From: Silicimonas sp.
GTDB lineage: Bacteria > Pseudomonadota > Alphaproteobacteria > Rhodobacterales > Rhodobacteraceae
DNA: 48,095 bases
Direction: 5' to 3'
Assembly: GCA_022820365.1 (NCBI GenBank)
Contig: JAJEFO010000056.1
Location: forward strand, 1 to 48,095
The notes beneath the pieces are model-generated. The model was given only the letters and a program-made list of their open reading frames with translations, had not been told where the DNA came from and ran no database searches. Below, one piece after another: positions 26,247 through 35,242 of this stretch. The number at the start of each line of letters is the position of its first letter. Position 1 is the stretch's first letter. Both the position numbers and the translations under genes were made by a program.

Positions 26247-27379
26247 TCGACATTGCCCGCATTCAGGCTTGGGCCTTCCGCTGTCCCACGAAGGAGCCGG
26301 TCGCCACGTCCTTCGGCGTAATGCATGATCGACCGGCGGTGCTGGTTCGGGTCGAAGACCGCGACGGTGCATTCGGCTGGGGAGAGATCTGGGCAAACTG
26401 GCCCGCCGCCGGGGCCGAGCATCGTGTGCGCGTTCTCGAAATGGACTTGGCACATCTGGTCTTTGATACCAAGGCAGCGTCACCGGCGGAGTTTTTCCGC
26501 AAGCTTGACGCCCGGTCTCGAATTCGCGCCGTGCAGTGCGGTGAAGTCGGACCGTTCGCCCAAGCGATCGCCGGGCTCGACATCGCGCTTTGGGACATGG
26601 CCGCACGCCGCACGGGCCTTCCGCTCCGACGCCTGATCCGCGCGGCCGCGCCGGACAGTGTGCCAGCGTATGCGAGCGGCATCCAGATTGCAGCGGCGAG
26701 TGACCTGATGCCGCACGCGCGGACCGATGGGCACCATAGGTTCAAGCTGAAAGTAGGCTTCGATATGGAGGCCGACATCGCCGCCGTATGCGACATCCAG
26801 GCGGAGTTGGCGGAGCACGAGTTGATCGCTTGCGATGCCAACCAGGCTTGGACGCTGGAACAGTCCCGACAATTCGTGACCGGCGTCGCGGTAGTTCCGT
26901 TGCATTGGCTGGAAGAACCGCTACCCGTCTTCGCTGACACCACCCAATGGCAAGCTCTTGCGGACCATTCCACAATTCCGCTGGCGGGAGGAGAAAACAT
27001 CTTCGCGGAAGCAGACTTCGATCACGCCATCAAGTCGGGTCATCTGTCCGTTATTCAACCCGACGTGACGAAATGGGGCGGTGTCTCCGGCTGTCTCGCA
27101 GTGGCACGGAACGCGCTTGCCAATGGCCGCCGCTATTTCCCGCACTTCCTTGGCGCAGGCATCGGCATGGTCGCGTCGGCCGAACTTCTGGCCGGCGTGG
27201 GCGGGGACGGGATGCTGGAGGTCGATGTCAACGACAACCCATTGAGGTCGATGTTCTTCGACGGCGGCGAACCAGTGGCCGACGGCATGTGGAAATGTTC
27301 CGACGGGCCCGGTCTGGGGATTGACGACATTCCTGATGGGCTGGAGCACCTTCAGACGCTTTATTCCGAAATCAGCTAG
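26243..27379 (+). CDS. Enolase-superfamily enzyme, mandelate racemase subgroup
   Basis: A 378-aa TIM-barrel enzyme. K168 and K170 (KLK) form the KxK base. Metal ligands are D198 (CDAN), E224/E225 (WLEEPL) and E251 (GGENIF). D274 (QPDVTKWGG) and H301 (YFPHFLG) make the His-Asp dyad of the mandelate-racemase subgroup, so either face of the substrate can be deprotonated. Typical substrates are sugar acids or other carboxylates (dehydration or racemisation). Beside sulfatase and alcohol dehydrogenase genes, a sugar acid derived from a sulfated sugar fits better than choline; this is inference. Confidence 0.9.
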   Translation: MIDIARIQAWAFRCPTKEPVATSFGVMHDRPAVLVRVEDRDGAFGWGEIWANWPAAGAEHRVRVLEMDLAHLVFDTKAASPAEFFRKLDARSRIRAVQCGEVGPFAQAIAGLDIALWDMAARRTGLPLRRLIRAAAPDSVPAYASGIQIAAASDLMPHARTDGHHRFKLKVGFDMEADIAAVCDIQAELAEHELIACDANQAWTLEQSRQFVTGVAVVPLHWLEEPLPVFADTTQWQALADHSTIPLAGGENIFAEADFDHAIKSGHLSVIQPDVTKWGGVSGCLAVARNALANGRRYFPHFLGAGIGMVASAELLAGVGGDGMLEVDVNDNPLRSMFFDGGEPVADGMWKCSDGPGLGIDDIPDGLEHLQTLYSEIS

Positions 27380-27694
27380 TATCTTGTCACAGTGATTTTG
27401 GCGGTTTTGGCCTGTTCAATTCAGCGTCGGCAGATCTTCCCGGCTGACGAGCTGTCGGATGTTTCGGGGCGAGGAACAGGCACTGAAATCTCGCCAACGG
27501 ACAAAAATTCATCGACCGACACAGCGTCGAAGCCACACGGATCGTCAATGACTTTGGATCCAAACTCGGCGCCGAAATCTATGAGCGACTACTGGACCAG
27601 CTCGCCTTGCTCGATCCAGCCGCAAGGTCAGAGACTCCGAGCCATGGGCGCTGGGAGTGTTCGCCCAGCTTGGATTGCGCTTGTCAGGCTTCGC
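27380..27694. other. Gap after the enolase gene; possible decayed coding remnant
   Basis: About 315 bp between convergent genes. In one plus frame the stretch coding FIDRHSVEATRIVNDFG and GAEIYERLLDQLALLD (about 27507-27613) has protein-like, helix-rich character, but it has no start in frame and meets a stop upstream. It may be the tail of a lost gene. No family is recognised and no convincing terminator was found. Confidence 0.25.
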
Positions 27695-28546
27695 TCAATC
27701 GACCGGGTTGAACGCATGATCGAACTGCTCCCGGTACTCTTCGAGCTTCTTGTGGAACTCCGCCTCGGTCGCTCGACCAGATTTAGCGTGCGGTGAGTCT
27801 TCGGACACCGCGCTGTAGGGGAAGTCGTCGAGCTTTTTCATGCTCGGGCGACTTGCCATCCGGTCCCACCATGCGCGGGTCTTGGGAAAGGGCTCCATCC
27901 AGAAATCCAGAAAGCGCACCATCTCCAACACCTTTATGAAGGGTGCCAATGTGGTCTCGGCCAGTGTGAACTGGTCGCCCATAAGAAAAGGCCGATCATC
28001 CGAAAGATCGTGCTCCATAAACTTGAAGACCATTTCGAACGAGCCGATTGCACGCATCACATAGGGTGAATTCACACCTTCAAGCACGACCGACTTCTGG
28101 CGATAGAGGCGGTCAATGCTGGGGATCACTTTCCAGCGTTCCTCCATCTTGTCCCGCGGCACGGTCAAACGAAACTTGGTGACGAAATTGACTACGGCCG
28201 TGGCTTCAAAGGCGCGCTCATCGAACAGCTTGATCCATTCGTTCATCCGATATTGTTCGGACAGCTCCTTTGGCTTCAAAGATGGTTCCGGGTAGAGATC
28301 GTCAATGTACTTGCAAATCAGCGAGGACTCGCGGATAGGCACGCCATCGTGAACGAGCGTCGGTACAACCCCTTGCGGGTTGATTTTCAAATACTCAGGC
28401 TTGAACTGATCGCGATTCATCAAGATCATTTTGTGCGGCGTCCAATCGGTGATGCCCTTTTCAGCGAGCGTCACCACCACACGATTCGAACATACCGAGT
28501 CCGTTTCCTCCAGGTAGTATAGATCCAAAGTCAAAGTAGCCTCCAT
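27695..28546 (-). CDS. Glutathione S-transferase family protein (GST 1)
   Basis: A 283-aa cytosolic GST. The N-terminal thioredoxin-fold domain carries SVCSNRV at the active-site helix and NPQGVVPTLVHDGVPIRES with the cis-Pro and the Glu-Ser that bind the glutathione gamma-glutamyl group. A helical C-terminal domain ends at about residue 250 with a charged tail of some 30 residues. Bacterial GSTs of this style include beta-etherases and dehalogenases. It lies downstream of the arylsulfotransferase-like gene. The start MEATLTLDLYYL was chosen by domain fit; an upstream ATG at 28576 is possible. Confidence 0.88.
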   Translation of the reverse strand: MEATLTLDLYYLEETDSVCSNRVVVTLAEKGITDWTPHKMILMNRDQFKPEYLKINPQGVVPTLVHDGVPIRESSLICKYIDDLYPEPSLKPKELSEQYRMNEWIKLFDERAFEATAVVNFVTKFRLTVPRDKMEERWKVIPSIDRLYRQKSVVLEGVNSPYVMRAIGSFEMVFKFMEHDLSDDRPFLMGDQFTLAETTLAPFIKVLEMVRFLDFWMEPFPKTRAWWDRMASRPSMKKLDDFPYSAVSEDSPHAKSGRATEAEFHKKLEEYREQFDHAFNPVD

Positions 28547-28718
28547 TTCGAAGAGTTTTGCAGCCGGCGACCACATCTTGATCAGACATCGAGCCATCCG
28601 CCGATCCGCCGCTGAACCGCAATGTCGCCGCAAATGCCGCAGTCAAAACACCTGAGAAAGGATTCAACAACGCATTGAACGTCAACAAGGCACCCGTGGC
28701 TGATCCTGACCCTTTCAT
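28461..28718 (-). CDS. Possible small ORF coupled to the sulfotransferase-like gene
   Basis: An 85-aa frame whose ATG overlaps the arylsulfotransferase stop (ATGA) and which fills the 168-bp gap before GST 1, overlapping its start. The first half is hydrophobic (TGALLTFNALLNPFSGVLTA), the rest glycine-rich. It has no recognised family. It could be a real small membrane peptide, the remnant of a transporter, or chance. Confidence 0.22.
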   Translation of the reverse strand: MKGSGSATGALLTFNALLNPFSGVLTAAFAATLRFSGGSADGSMSDQDVVAGCKTLRNGGYFDFGSILPGGNGLGMFESCGGDAR

Positions 28719-29788
28719 CTGTCAACATCGAAACCGGCGAGTTCGGGACTGTCGCCGGAGTACCGGTAAGCCCGAAAGATCAAGTTGGACGGGTCGCGCG
28801 CACCGGGAAGATGAGTGCAAAAGTCTGAGTTGATGAAATCCCAAACAATCTCCATGCTTTCCCGGCGAACCTCGAAAATCCGGCCGTTCACCGACTCACA
28901 AACAAGAGTGTTTCCGTTGGGCAGGCGTTGAACGTTGCCCATGACGTGGCTGTAGAAGTTCCAGGGAATGCCCGCTTCCCACCGCCAGACTTCATCACCG
29001 GTTTCCGCATCTAGCTCAATGACAGCGGAACGCTGCGGCTTGGGCTTGTCGTAGGAGCCGTTGGCGAAAAACAGGATCCGGTTGCCGTCAAATACAGGCT
29101 GCGGATCATGCTGACGCCCCCATTTTTCGTCGCGTTTTTCCCAGACGAGACGACTTTCCGTCCGCGACAGGACCGCCATCGTGTCGAGGTTGCGGAAACT
29201 GATCATGAAATTGCCATCTGGCAACGGACAGACTGTGTTGGCATGGCCAAATTCACCCCGATCGATGCCGTCTGCGATCGGGTATTTCTCGGGGTCGAGC
29301 GAGGAGGTTGACCATTCCCAAACAGTCTCGCCTTCCGGCGAGATGATGCGAAAATAGTCTTCGTACATCTTGCCCTCGACTTCTGTGCCGGGGACGCCGC
29401 CAGGAATTCGCGCGGCGAATTCATCCGGCAGTGCCCGCCAGCCGATGTAGACTGTGCTGCCGTCGTCCAATCGGCGAAAATCGTGGTGCTGGGTATCATC
29501 CGTGTATTCCCACAGGATCTCCCCATCCCAGGACATCTCGATAATGCGGCCACCGCGTGCCGTCGTCAGAGGGCATTCGCTGGGGATCATCACCGATGTC
29601 AGAAGTCGTCCTCCTGGCAACAGGTATGCAAGACCGCCCAGCGGGCCAGGCAGGTCCCAGTGATGAACTTCCTCGCCGCGAATGTTCACGAGCCTCACCG
29701 TGTTGCCACGAAGTGTTCCGAAAATCGTAAAGCCGCCCCAGCTTAGCTCGGCGTTGTGAGTGAGAAGCCCCAGCTTTTGAAACTCCAT
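28715..29788 (-). CDS. Arylsulfotransferase (ASST) family protein
   Basis: A 357-aa beta-propeller protein of the ASST/PQQ-like type: repeated blades with Trp and Gly (GGRIIEMSWDGEILWEY, SPEGETVWEWS, SRLVWEKRDEKWG, ETGDEVWRWEAG). Authentic AssT moves sulfate from a phenolic sulfate ester to a phenol through a sulfo-histidine. This protein is much shorter than periplasmic AssT and has no signal peptide, so it is cytoplasmic and may have another reaction. The ATG at 29788 is supported by GGGGGAG upstream. The promoter carries a palindrome shared with two other sites in the module. Confidence 0.8.
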   Translation of the reverse strand: MEFQKLGLLTHNAELSWGGFTIFGTLRGNTVRLVNIRGEEVHHWDLPGPLGGLAYLLPGGRLLTSVMIPSECPLTTARGGRIIEMSWDGEILWEYTDDTQHHDFRRLDDGSTVYIGWRALPDEFAARIPGGVPGTEVEGKMYEDYFRIISPEGETVWEWSTSSLDPEKYPIADGIDRGEFGHANTVCPLPDGNFMISFRNLDTMAVLSRTESRLVWEKRDEKWGRQHDPQPVFDGNRILFFANGSYDKPKPQRSAVIELDAETGDEVWRWEAGIPWNFYSHVMGNVQRLPNGNTLVCESVNGRIFEVRRESMEIVWDFINSDFCTHLPGARDPSNLIFRAYRYSGDSPELAGFDVDR

Positions 29789-29829
29789 TTTTGTTCTCCC
29801 CCAGCGCTTCTCCACGCCTTATTCAAATC

Positions 29830-29843
29830 AGAATACTCATTCT
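29830..29843. promoter_or_regulatory. TetR-type operator site 1, AGAAT-N4-ATTCT
   Basis: Inverted repeat AGAATACTCATTCT. It covers TATTCT (minus strand, 29830-29835), a good -10 box 16 bp from TTGCAA (29852-29857), the likely sulfotransferase promoter. Repression by occlusion is the simple reading. Confidence 0.6.
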
Positions 29844-29845
29844 GT

Positions 29846-29874
29846 TTGACATTGCAAGATGGAATCTGCATTCT
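29846..29874 (+). promoter_or_regulatory. Candidate tetR promoter
   Basis: TTGACA (29846-29851), a 17-bp spacer and CATTCT (29869-29874). The -10 part is buried in operator site 2, which fits autoregulation. Confidence 0.45.
29861..29874. promoter_or_regulatory. TetR-type operator site 2, GGAAT-N4-ATTCT
   Basis: GGAATCTGCATTCT, about three helical turns from site 1 and matching it at RGAATNNNCATTCT. It overlaps the tetR -10 region. Confidence 0.6.
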
Positions 29875-29902
29875 CAACCTCGATCACGTTCGAAGGCCTG
29901 AA

Positions 29903-30604
29903 ATGAGTGAAATAGCACGATTTTTCGATGATGAGCATGTTCCGGGCGTCAGGCCTGCGGGACAAGAGCGCAGCCGTGCTCTACAAGACAAATTTGTCGT
30001 TGCCGCGCGCAAGATGCTTTTTAAAACGAAAATGAAGGACCTGCCGATTCCCGTTTTGGCGAAGGCGGCCGGGTCGTCGGTCGGCGGGTTCTACTCCCGC
30101 TTCGAAAGCAAGGATGCATTGTTTGAATTCATGCGCACGCAGATGTTTTCGGAACATCTGAAGATACACGATGAATATCTCGACCCGGACACCTTCGAAG
30201 GGGAATCCCATCTGGTCGTAAGTGCCGCATTTGTCGACCTTATGCTGCGCATTTTTTCCGGCCCTTGGCGCGGGGTATTGCGCGAAACATTCACGCGAGT
30301 TTTGGATCATCCGGACACGTGGGCACCTATGCAAAAGCGGTTCGAGTATCTCCGTGACAGGATCATTCCGCTTTACAAGAACCGGGTTGAAAATCGTGAT
30401 GGGTTGGAGGAGCGGGTCGCGATAGCATTGCAATTTCTCCTCTCGGTGTTCGACAACGAAATGATGAACCCCAATCTCGATTTCCGCATTGGAGATCCTC
30501 AGTTCCGCTTCTATCTCATTCAGTCCTTCGACAACCTGATTGTGGGGGACTTTTCCGTGCCGCCCCTTAGGCGTGGGGGTGCGTTGCCAAATATTGCTCA
30601 CTGA
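29903..30604 (+). CDS. TetR/AcrR-family regulator
   Basis: A 233-aa regulator. The N-terminal helix-turn-helix lies about residues 34-75 (FVVAARKMLFKTK, then PIPVLAKAAGSSVGGFYSRF, then ESKDALF), the rest an all-helical ligand domain. The ATG with GAAGG upstream was preferred to the longer open frame, which would run through the promoter and operators. It is divergent from the sulfotransferase-GST operon. The inverted repeat in its own promoter recurs upstream of the GMC-GST-alkylsulfatase operon, so it probably controls both. Confidence 0.88.
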   Translation: MSEIARFFDDEHVPGVRPAGQERSRALQDKFVVAARKMLFKTKMKDLPIPVLAKAAGSSVGGFYSRFESKDALFEFMRTQMFSEHLKIHDEYLDPDTFEGESHLVVSAAFVDLMLRIFSGPWRGVLRETFTRVLDHPDTWAPMQKRFEYLRDRIIPLYKNRVENRDGLEERVAIALQFLLSVFDNEMMNPNLDFRIGDPQFRFYLIQSFDNLIVGDFSVPPLRRGGALPNIAH

Positions 30605-30791
30605 CGAGTGCGACAACCGGCCTTCAGCCCAAGAGGCTGGCTCGTCGCGTGACATGGACCGTTTCATACTCCCGGCAGAAGCGCATGAGGGATGCGGATC
30701 GCCGCACAAGGTCTGGCCCGCGAAAGCAGCGACTTTCCTTATTGCGGCTTGAGTTCAGCCGATTCATCGCCTCCAGCCGCCGACGAAGCCC

Positions 30792-32702
30792 TCAAGGTTC
30801 AATCACGTTGAACCAGAGATCAAAGGTATCGTGCATCTCCAGATAGGACCTGAACAAGTCAACTGACCCCGTCAGTTCAACGGACCCGTCCTTGATCGCG
30901 TCATCAAGCGAAAGGCGCCCATATGCGATGTCATTCAGCGTCATGCGTGCCAGCGAAACGCTCAGGTCCGCCGCAACACTGCTGGCGTTTAGCCTATGGT
31001 TCTCAACCTGATTGTTGACCGTGACTGCCACCCTGTCGTCCGTGTCCGTAAGCGCGTAGTTGATCGTCAGTGACACGCCCTTCGCCCTTTCCGGATCCAG
31101 CTTGACGGCAAGCAGGTTGAAGAAATCCCGCAACGGCATGGCGCGGGCGATGTCTTCGTTGACACCCCCGACACCCTGACGCGGTTCTTTCCCTTCGCGC
31201 AACTCTTGCGCACCGCAAAGATAGATGTTCCGCCACAGCACGGATTCCGCTTGAAATCCAAGCTGCTCATAAGCTGACGCGAGCATGTTCCGGCCTGCCT
31301 GATTGGTCGGGTCCGCAAATACAAGGTGGTTGAGAATGGTGGCGACCCAGCGGTAGTCGCCCGCCTCGAATGCAGCCCAAGCGGTTTCAAGAACGGCATC
31401 CGCCCCACCCATGGCGCTGACGTATCGCTTCCCTTCTTCAACCGGCGTATGCGGGTTCAGAGATGCCGGGTTCCCATCAAAGTAACCATAGTACTTCTGA
31501 TAGGTGGCTTTCGTATTGTGGTTGAGCGTCCCGTAATACTCCCTGACCGAGAAAGACTGCTTCATGAATTCTGGCTCTTGGACCTCTTCTGCAATCTCTC
31601 GCGGCGTGTATCCGGTATTGGCCAGTCGCAAGGTCTGATCATGAATATACCGATAAATGTCCCGCTGTTCTTCCATGAAAGCCCGGATATTGGCGTTGCC
31701 CCATTCCGGCCAGCAATGGCTGCCAAGGTAGATTTCCGCCTTGTCGCCGAACAATTCGATGGCTTCGTCGATGCATAGTGACCACAGAAGCGGATCACGA
31801 ACTTCCGCTCCGCGGAGCGTCAGAATGTTATGCATCGTCCGACAGGTCACTTCGGCCATGCACAACGCTTTGTGTTGCGGAAGAAAGAACGTGAATTCCG
31901 CCGGAGCCTCGGTGCCCGATGCCATCTGAAAGACGAACTCGATACCGTCGATCGTCATCCTTTCTCCAGTTTCCGAAATCTCTTTCGTTGGCAGAACAAA
32001 GCTTCTGTTGCCGCGGGCGTTGCCTTTGCCAATGCCTGCATCGAGATAGCCTGCGGGACCAGGCGGGACGATCAGTCCAAACTGGTACATCGCGCGCCGT
32101 GCCATTTGATTGCCGGCCAGTACCGCCTCGCTCACCGCATATTTGGTGAATCCCTCTGGAACAATGACTGGAATGTTGCCGTCGGAAATCAGCTCATCTG
32201 TTAGTACGCCGCGTGTTCCTCCGAAATGATCGGCATGGGTATGCGTGATCAGAACCGCACTGATCGGGCGTTTGCCAAGGTGTTGGTTGGCCAACGCCAA
32301 CGCCGCCCGCGCTGTTTCGATGCAAATCAAGCAGTCGACGATGATCCATCCGGTGTCGCCACGAATTATCGTCATCAGCGCGATGTCATAGCCGCGCACT
32401 TGATATATTCCGTCGGTGACTTCAAAGAGCCCGTGGTTGGCGTTCAATTGAGCTTGCCGCCACAAGGACGGGTTGGCCGTTTCCGGGGAAGACGCGCTTA
32501 GAAAGTCAAAGTTGCTTGAGTCCCAGGCCGCTCGGCCCTCAGCTGTCAGGATTGGACCCTCAATCGACGCGATCCACCCGCGACGCGCCTTTTCGAAGTC
32601 GGTCTGGTCCGACAATGGCAGTGACTGCGCAACGGCAGCATTTGACGCGCGCGTTGCATCGGTAGCGGTGCCGGGATCCGGCAAGGGATAGGACTTGGCC
32701 AT
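30792..32702 (-). CDS. Alkylsulfatase of the metallo-beta-lactamase fold (SdsA1/BDS1/YjcS type)
   Basis: A 636-aa zinc sulfatase. The metal motif is H154-T-H156-A-D158-H159 in THTHADHFGG, with further ligands around MAEVTCRTMHN and GSHCWPEWGN. The middle helical region is the dimerisation domain, and the C-terminal ~110 residues form the SCP2-like domain that binds the alkyl chain. The family hydrolyses primary or secondary alkyl sulfates such as SDS to alcohol and sulfate. Unlike SdsA1 there is no signal peptide, implying an intracellular substrate. It is last gene of the GMC-GST-sulfatase operon. Confidence 0.92.
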   Translation of the reverse strand: MAKSYPLPDPGTATDATRASNAAVAQSLPLSDQTDFEKARRGWIASIEGPILTAEGRAAWDSSNFDFLSASSPETANPSLWRQAQLNANHGLFEVTDGIYQVRGYDIALMTIIRGDTGWIIVDCLICIETARAALALANQHLGKRPISAVLITHTHADHFGGTRGVLTDELISDGNIPVIVPEGFTKYAVSEAVLAGNQMARRAMYQFGLIVPPGPAGYLDAGIGKGNARGNRSFVLPTKEISETGERMTIDGIEFVFQMASGTEAPAEFTFFLPQHKALCMAEVTCRTMHNILTLRGAEVRDPLLWSLCIDEAIELFGDKAEIYLGSHCWPEWGNANIRAFMEEQRDIYRYIHDQTLRLANTGYTPREIAEEVQEPEFMKQSFSVREYYGTLNHNTKATYQKYYGYFDGNPASLNPHTPVEEGKRYVSAMGGADAVLETAWAAFEAGDYRWVATILNHLVFADPTNQAGRNMLASAYEQLGFQAESVLWRNIYLCGAQELREGKEPRQGVGGVNEDIARAMPLRDFFNLLAVKLDPERAKGVSLTINYALTDTDDRVAVTVNNQVENHRLNASSVAADLSVSLARMTLNDIAYGRLSLDDAIKDGSVELTGSVDLFRSYLEMHDTFDLWFNVIEP

Positions 32703-32735
32703 TTGTCTCTCGATTCTTCAATTTAGGGACCGCAC

Positions 32736-33524
32736 TTAGCTTGCCTTGTCGTGGCCCCATTCGGACTCGCGGATCCACTTGAGAAATGCCGTGTCGAATT
32801 GTGGTCGAGAACTGATGCGTTCGTACCAGGCCGTGATGTTGGGGTAGACAGAGAAATCGAATCCACCGATTGTCATTGTCGTATAGGTCGGCCCCCACGA
32901 AATATCAGCCAGCGAGTACTTGTTTCCGACAATCCAGTCAGACGTCTCAAGGACCTTTTCCATCTTTGCAAAGACCCCGTCCATCAGTTCTTTGGCGGCG
33001 GCGGCGTCTTCTTCCGTCAGGCTGGACCCAGGGGCACCGTGCTTGGCATGAAATGCCTTCAGTTCCGGGTCCTTCTGCAAGCTTTGGTAGCGCGCGTATT
33101 CCTCGGGATCCTTTTTGAGGATCTTGGCCACGCGATGGTAGTACTGAAGCGTCTTGACGCCCGGAAGGTGGATATCGCCCGAAGTTTTGAGCCACCAGTC
33201 GATCTCGGCCTGTTTATCATCTGACACATCGCGAAACCCGGGTTCAGGAAATTTCACTTCAAGATAAGCCAGGATGTCATTGGACTCTGTGACGACGACC
33301 CCATCATGGACCAGAGCAGGCACCAGCCCTTTCGGGTTTATCGCAAAGTACTCTTCTGTGACGTTTTCTTTCTTCTTCAGATTGATGTGATGGCTGGTCC
33401 ATGGCAGCTGTTTTTCCTCGAGCAGCAAACGCACGCGAGCCGAACAATTCGACCTGTCAGAGTGATAAAGATGCAGCCCTTCCAGGTTCTTCGCGATGCT
33501 GCTGTTGGTCTCGACAATTGGCAT
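32736..33524 (-). CDS. Glutathione S-transferase family protein (GST 2)
   Basis: A 262-aa GST with N-terminal LYHSDRSNCSARVRLLLEEK (Ser/Cys active-site helix), NPKGLVPALVHDGVVVTES (cis-Pro and Glu-Ser) and a helical C-terminal domain with DWIVGNKYSLADISW. It is only distantly like GST 1 yet shares the layout, so the two probably act on related substrates or sequential steps. A strong AAGGAGGAG site precedes the ATG. It lies between the GMC dehydrogenase (113-bp gap) and the alkylsulfatase (33-bp gap), in one operon. Confidence 0.9.
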   Translation of the reverse strand: MPIVETNSSIAKNLEGLHLYHSDRSNCSARVRLLLEEKQLPWTSHHINLKKKENVTEEYFAINPKGLVPALVHDGVVVTESNDILAYLEVKFPEPGFRDVSDDKQAEIDWWLKTSGDIHLPGVKTLQYYHRVAKILKKDPEEYARYQSLQKDPELKAFHAKHGAPGSSLTEEDAAAAKELMDGVFAKMEKVLETSDWIVGNKYSLADISWGPTYTTMTIGGFDFSVYPNITAWYERISSRPQFDTAFLKWIRESEWGHDKAS

Positions 33525-33637
33525 TCTTCTCCTCCTTAAGCGTTGACGACGGTTTGAACAGGACGGAACAACCTAAGGCACAATGTTCGAGTTCCTCTGA
33601 TTGTTTTGGCAACATCGATCGATGCCCTGCAATCCAG

Positions 33638-35242
33638 CTAAGCGTCTCCCAAAATGAAATCTGAACCACGGTCTGCGATCATCATGGTCGGCACGTTGGT
33701 ATTCCCGGAGACAAGAGCGGGCATGATGGAGCAGTCGGCGACACGCAGGCCTTCGACCCCGTTCACGCGGAGCTCATTATCCACAACTGCATCTTGGTCC
33801 GACCCCATCCGGCAGGTTCCCGAGGGGTGATAAATTGTGCGGGCCTGGTTTCGGATCGCGTCGTCAAAGGTGTTCGAACCCCTGCTGATGTTGATATCGG
33901 GGGGCGGCCAAATCGGATCGCCGAGAATGTCTGCCAACTCGGGCTGCGTGCAAATCTCGCGCGACAACCGAATGCCGCGGCGCAGGGTGTCGAGGTCTTC
34001 TTCCGCCTGAAGCACATTGGCTTCAAACCTCGGGTGATCCTCAGGATCCGTTGATGACAGTACAAGCCGCCCGCGTGATTTGGGCCGCATCGTCATAGGA
34101 TGCACGTGAAAAGAATGGCAGGACAGGGGCCCCTCACCCGGTGCCCCCGGTGCGAACGGTGCAAAATTCATTTGAACATCCGGCCGGCCCAAGCCGAAGG
34201 TGTCAACGCAGGCACCAGCTGTCAAAAGGTTCGACGTCAGCAATCCACGCCCCAATATGAAATACTCGATGCCATTCTTTAGTGCCCGCAAACCCTTGTC
34301 GGCCCCGTAGTAGCCGTTTCTGGTCTTGATATTGTAGGTGACCGGTGTGCCGACATGGTCCTGGTAATTCGCGCCAACCTCGGGCGCGTCCTGCACCTGA
34401 TCGATCCCATGGCGCAAAAGCTCTTCCGCCGGCCCCACGCCGGATAGAATCAAGAGCTTGGGACTGTGGAAGGACCCCGCAGTCAGGATGATCTCTTTCT
34501 GAGCCCGCAGGAGTTTCGGCACGCCGGCCTGAGTCGCTTCCAACGCGATCGCGCGGCGGCCTTCAAATCGGAATTTGCGCGCAAGGGTATTGGTCAATAG
34601 CGTCAATCGCTCGTTGTTGATCACTGGTTTCAGGAAACACCGCGCGGCAGACTGGCGCTTGCCCGCATGCGCTGTTGCCTGATACCAGCCTGCACCGTCC
34701 TGCGTCTCGCCGTTGAAGTCGTCGCTCCAGGCGATCCCGGCAGACATCGCCGCGCTCAAGGCTATCTTGTTCAGCGGATGCTTGTATTCGGGGCTTGAAA
34801 CGACCAGTGGTCCGTCCTGTCCATGCAATGGAGCGCCGAATTGCATGTTCTTTTCCTGGCGTACAAAGGATGGCAAGACGTCCTTAAAGCTCCAGCCCGC
34901 GCAGCCGTGTTCGTTCTCCCATTCATCGTAATCGGCGGCCTGACCGCGCATGTAGATCATCGCATTGATGGAGGACCCACCCCCGACGACGCGTCCCTGC
35001 GGCACAGCAAATTGGTTTCCGTTGAGCGTGGCATCAGGCTCGGAGACCACGGCGTCAACGGATTGGGTTTGGTGTGCCTTATGGTACGTGGCGGGAATAT
35101 GGATCCAGCGGCTCGCATCCATGCCGCCGCGTTCAACCAATGCAACAGTGAATCGGCCATCCTGTATCAGCCGATTGGCGATGACGCAGCCAGCCGACCC
35201 TGCCCCAATGACGACATAGTCATACTGGTGCTCTTCAATCAT
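33638..35242 (-). CDS. GMC-family FAD-dependent alcohol dehydrogenase (second copy)
   Basis: A 534-aa flavoprotein: VVIGAGSAGCVIANRL at the N-terminus, GRVVGGGSSINAMIYMRGQ as GMC signature 1, GSFHSPKLLILSGVGP as signature 2, and IYHPSGTCRMGSD with SGNTNVPTMMIAD in the active-site region. It resembles choline and long-chain alcohol dehydrogenases (BetA/AlkJ group). As first gene of an operon ending in an alkylsulfatase, it probably oxidises the alcohol released from an alkyl sulfate. Its promoter region contains the third copy of the TetR-type palindrome. Confidence 0.92.
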   Translation of the reverse strand: MIEEHQYDYVVIGAGSAGCVIANRLIQDGRFTVALVERGGMDASRWIHIPATYHKAHQTQSVDAVVSEPDATLNGNQFAVPQGRVVGGGSSINAMIYMRGQAADYDEWENEHGCAGWSFKDVLPSFVRQEKNMQFGAPLHGQDGPLVVSSPEYKHPLNKIALSAAMSAGIAWSDDFNGETQDGAGWYQATAHAGKRQSAARCFLKPVINNERLTLLTNTLARKFRFEGRRAIALEATQAGVPKLLRAQKEIILTAGSFHSPKLLILSGVGPAEELLRHGIDQVQDAPEVGANYQDHVGTPVTYNIKTRNGYYGADKGLRALKNGIEYFILGRGLLTSNLLTAGACVDTFGLGRPDVQMNFAPFAPGAPGEGPLSCHSFHVHPMTMRPKSRGRLVLSSTDPEDHPRFEANVLQAEEDLDTLRRGIRLSREICTQPELADILGDPIWPPPDINISRGSNTFDDAIRNQARTIYHPSGTCRMGSDQDAVVDNELRVNGVEGLRVADCSIMPALVSGNTNVPTMMIADRGSDFILGDA

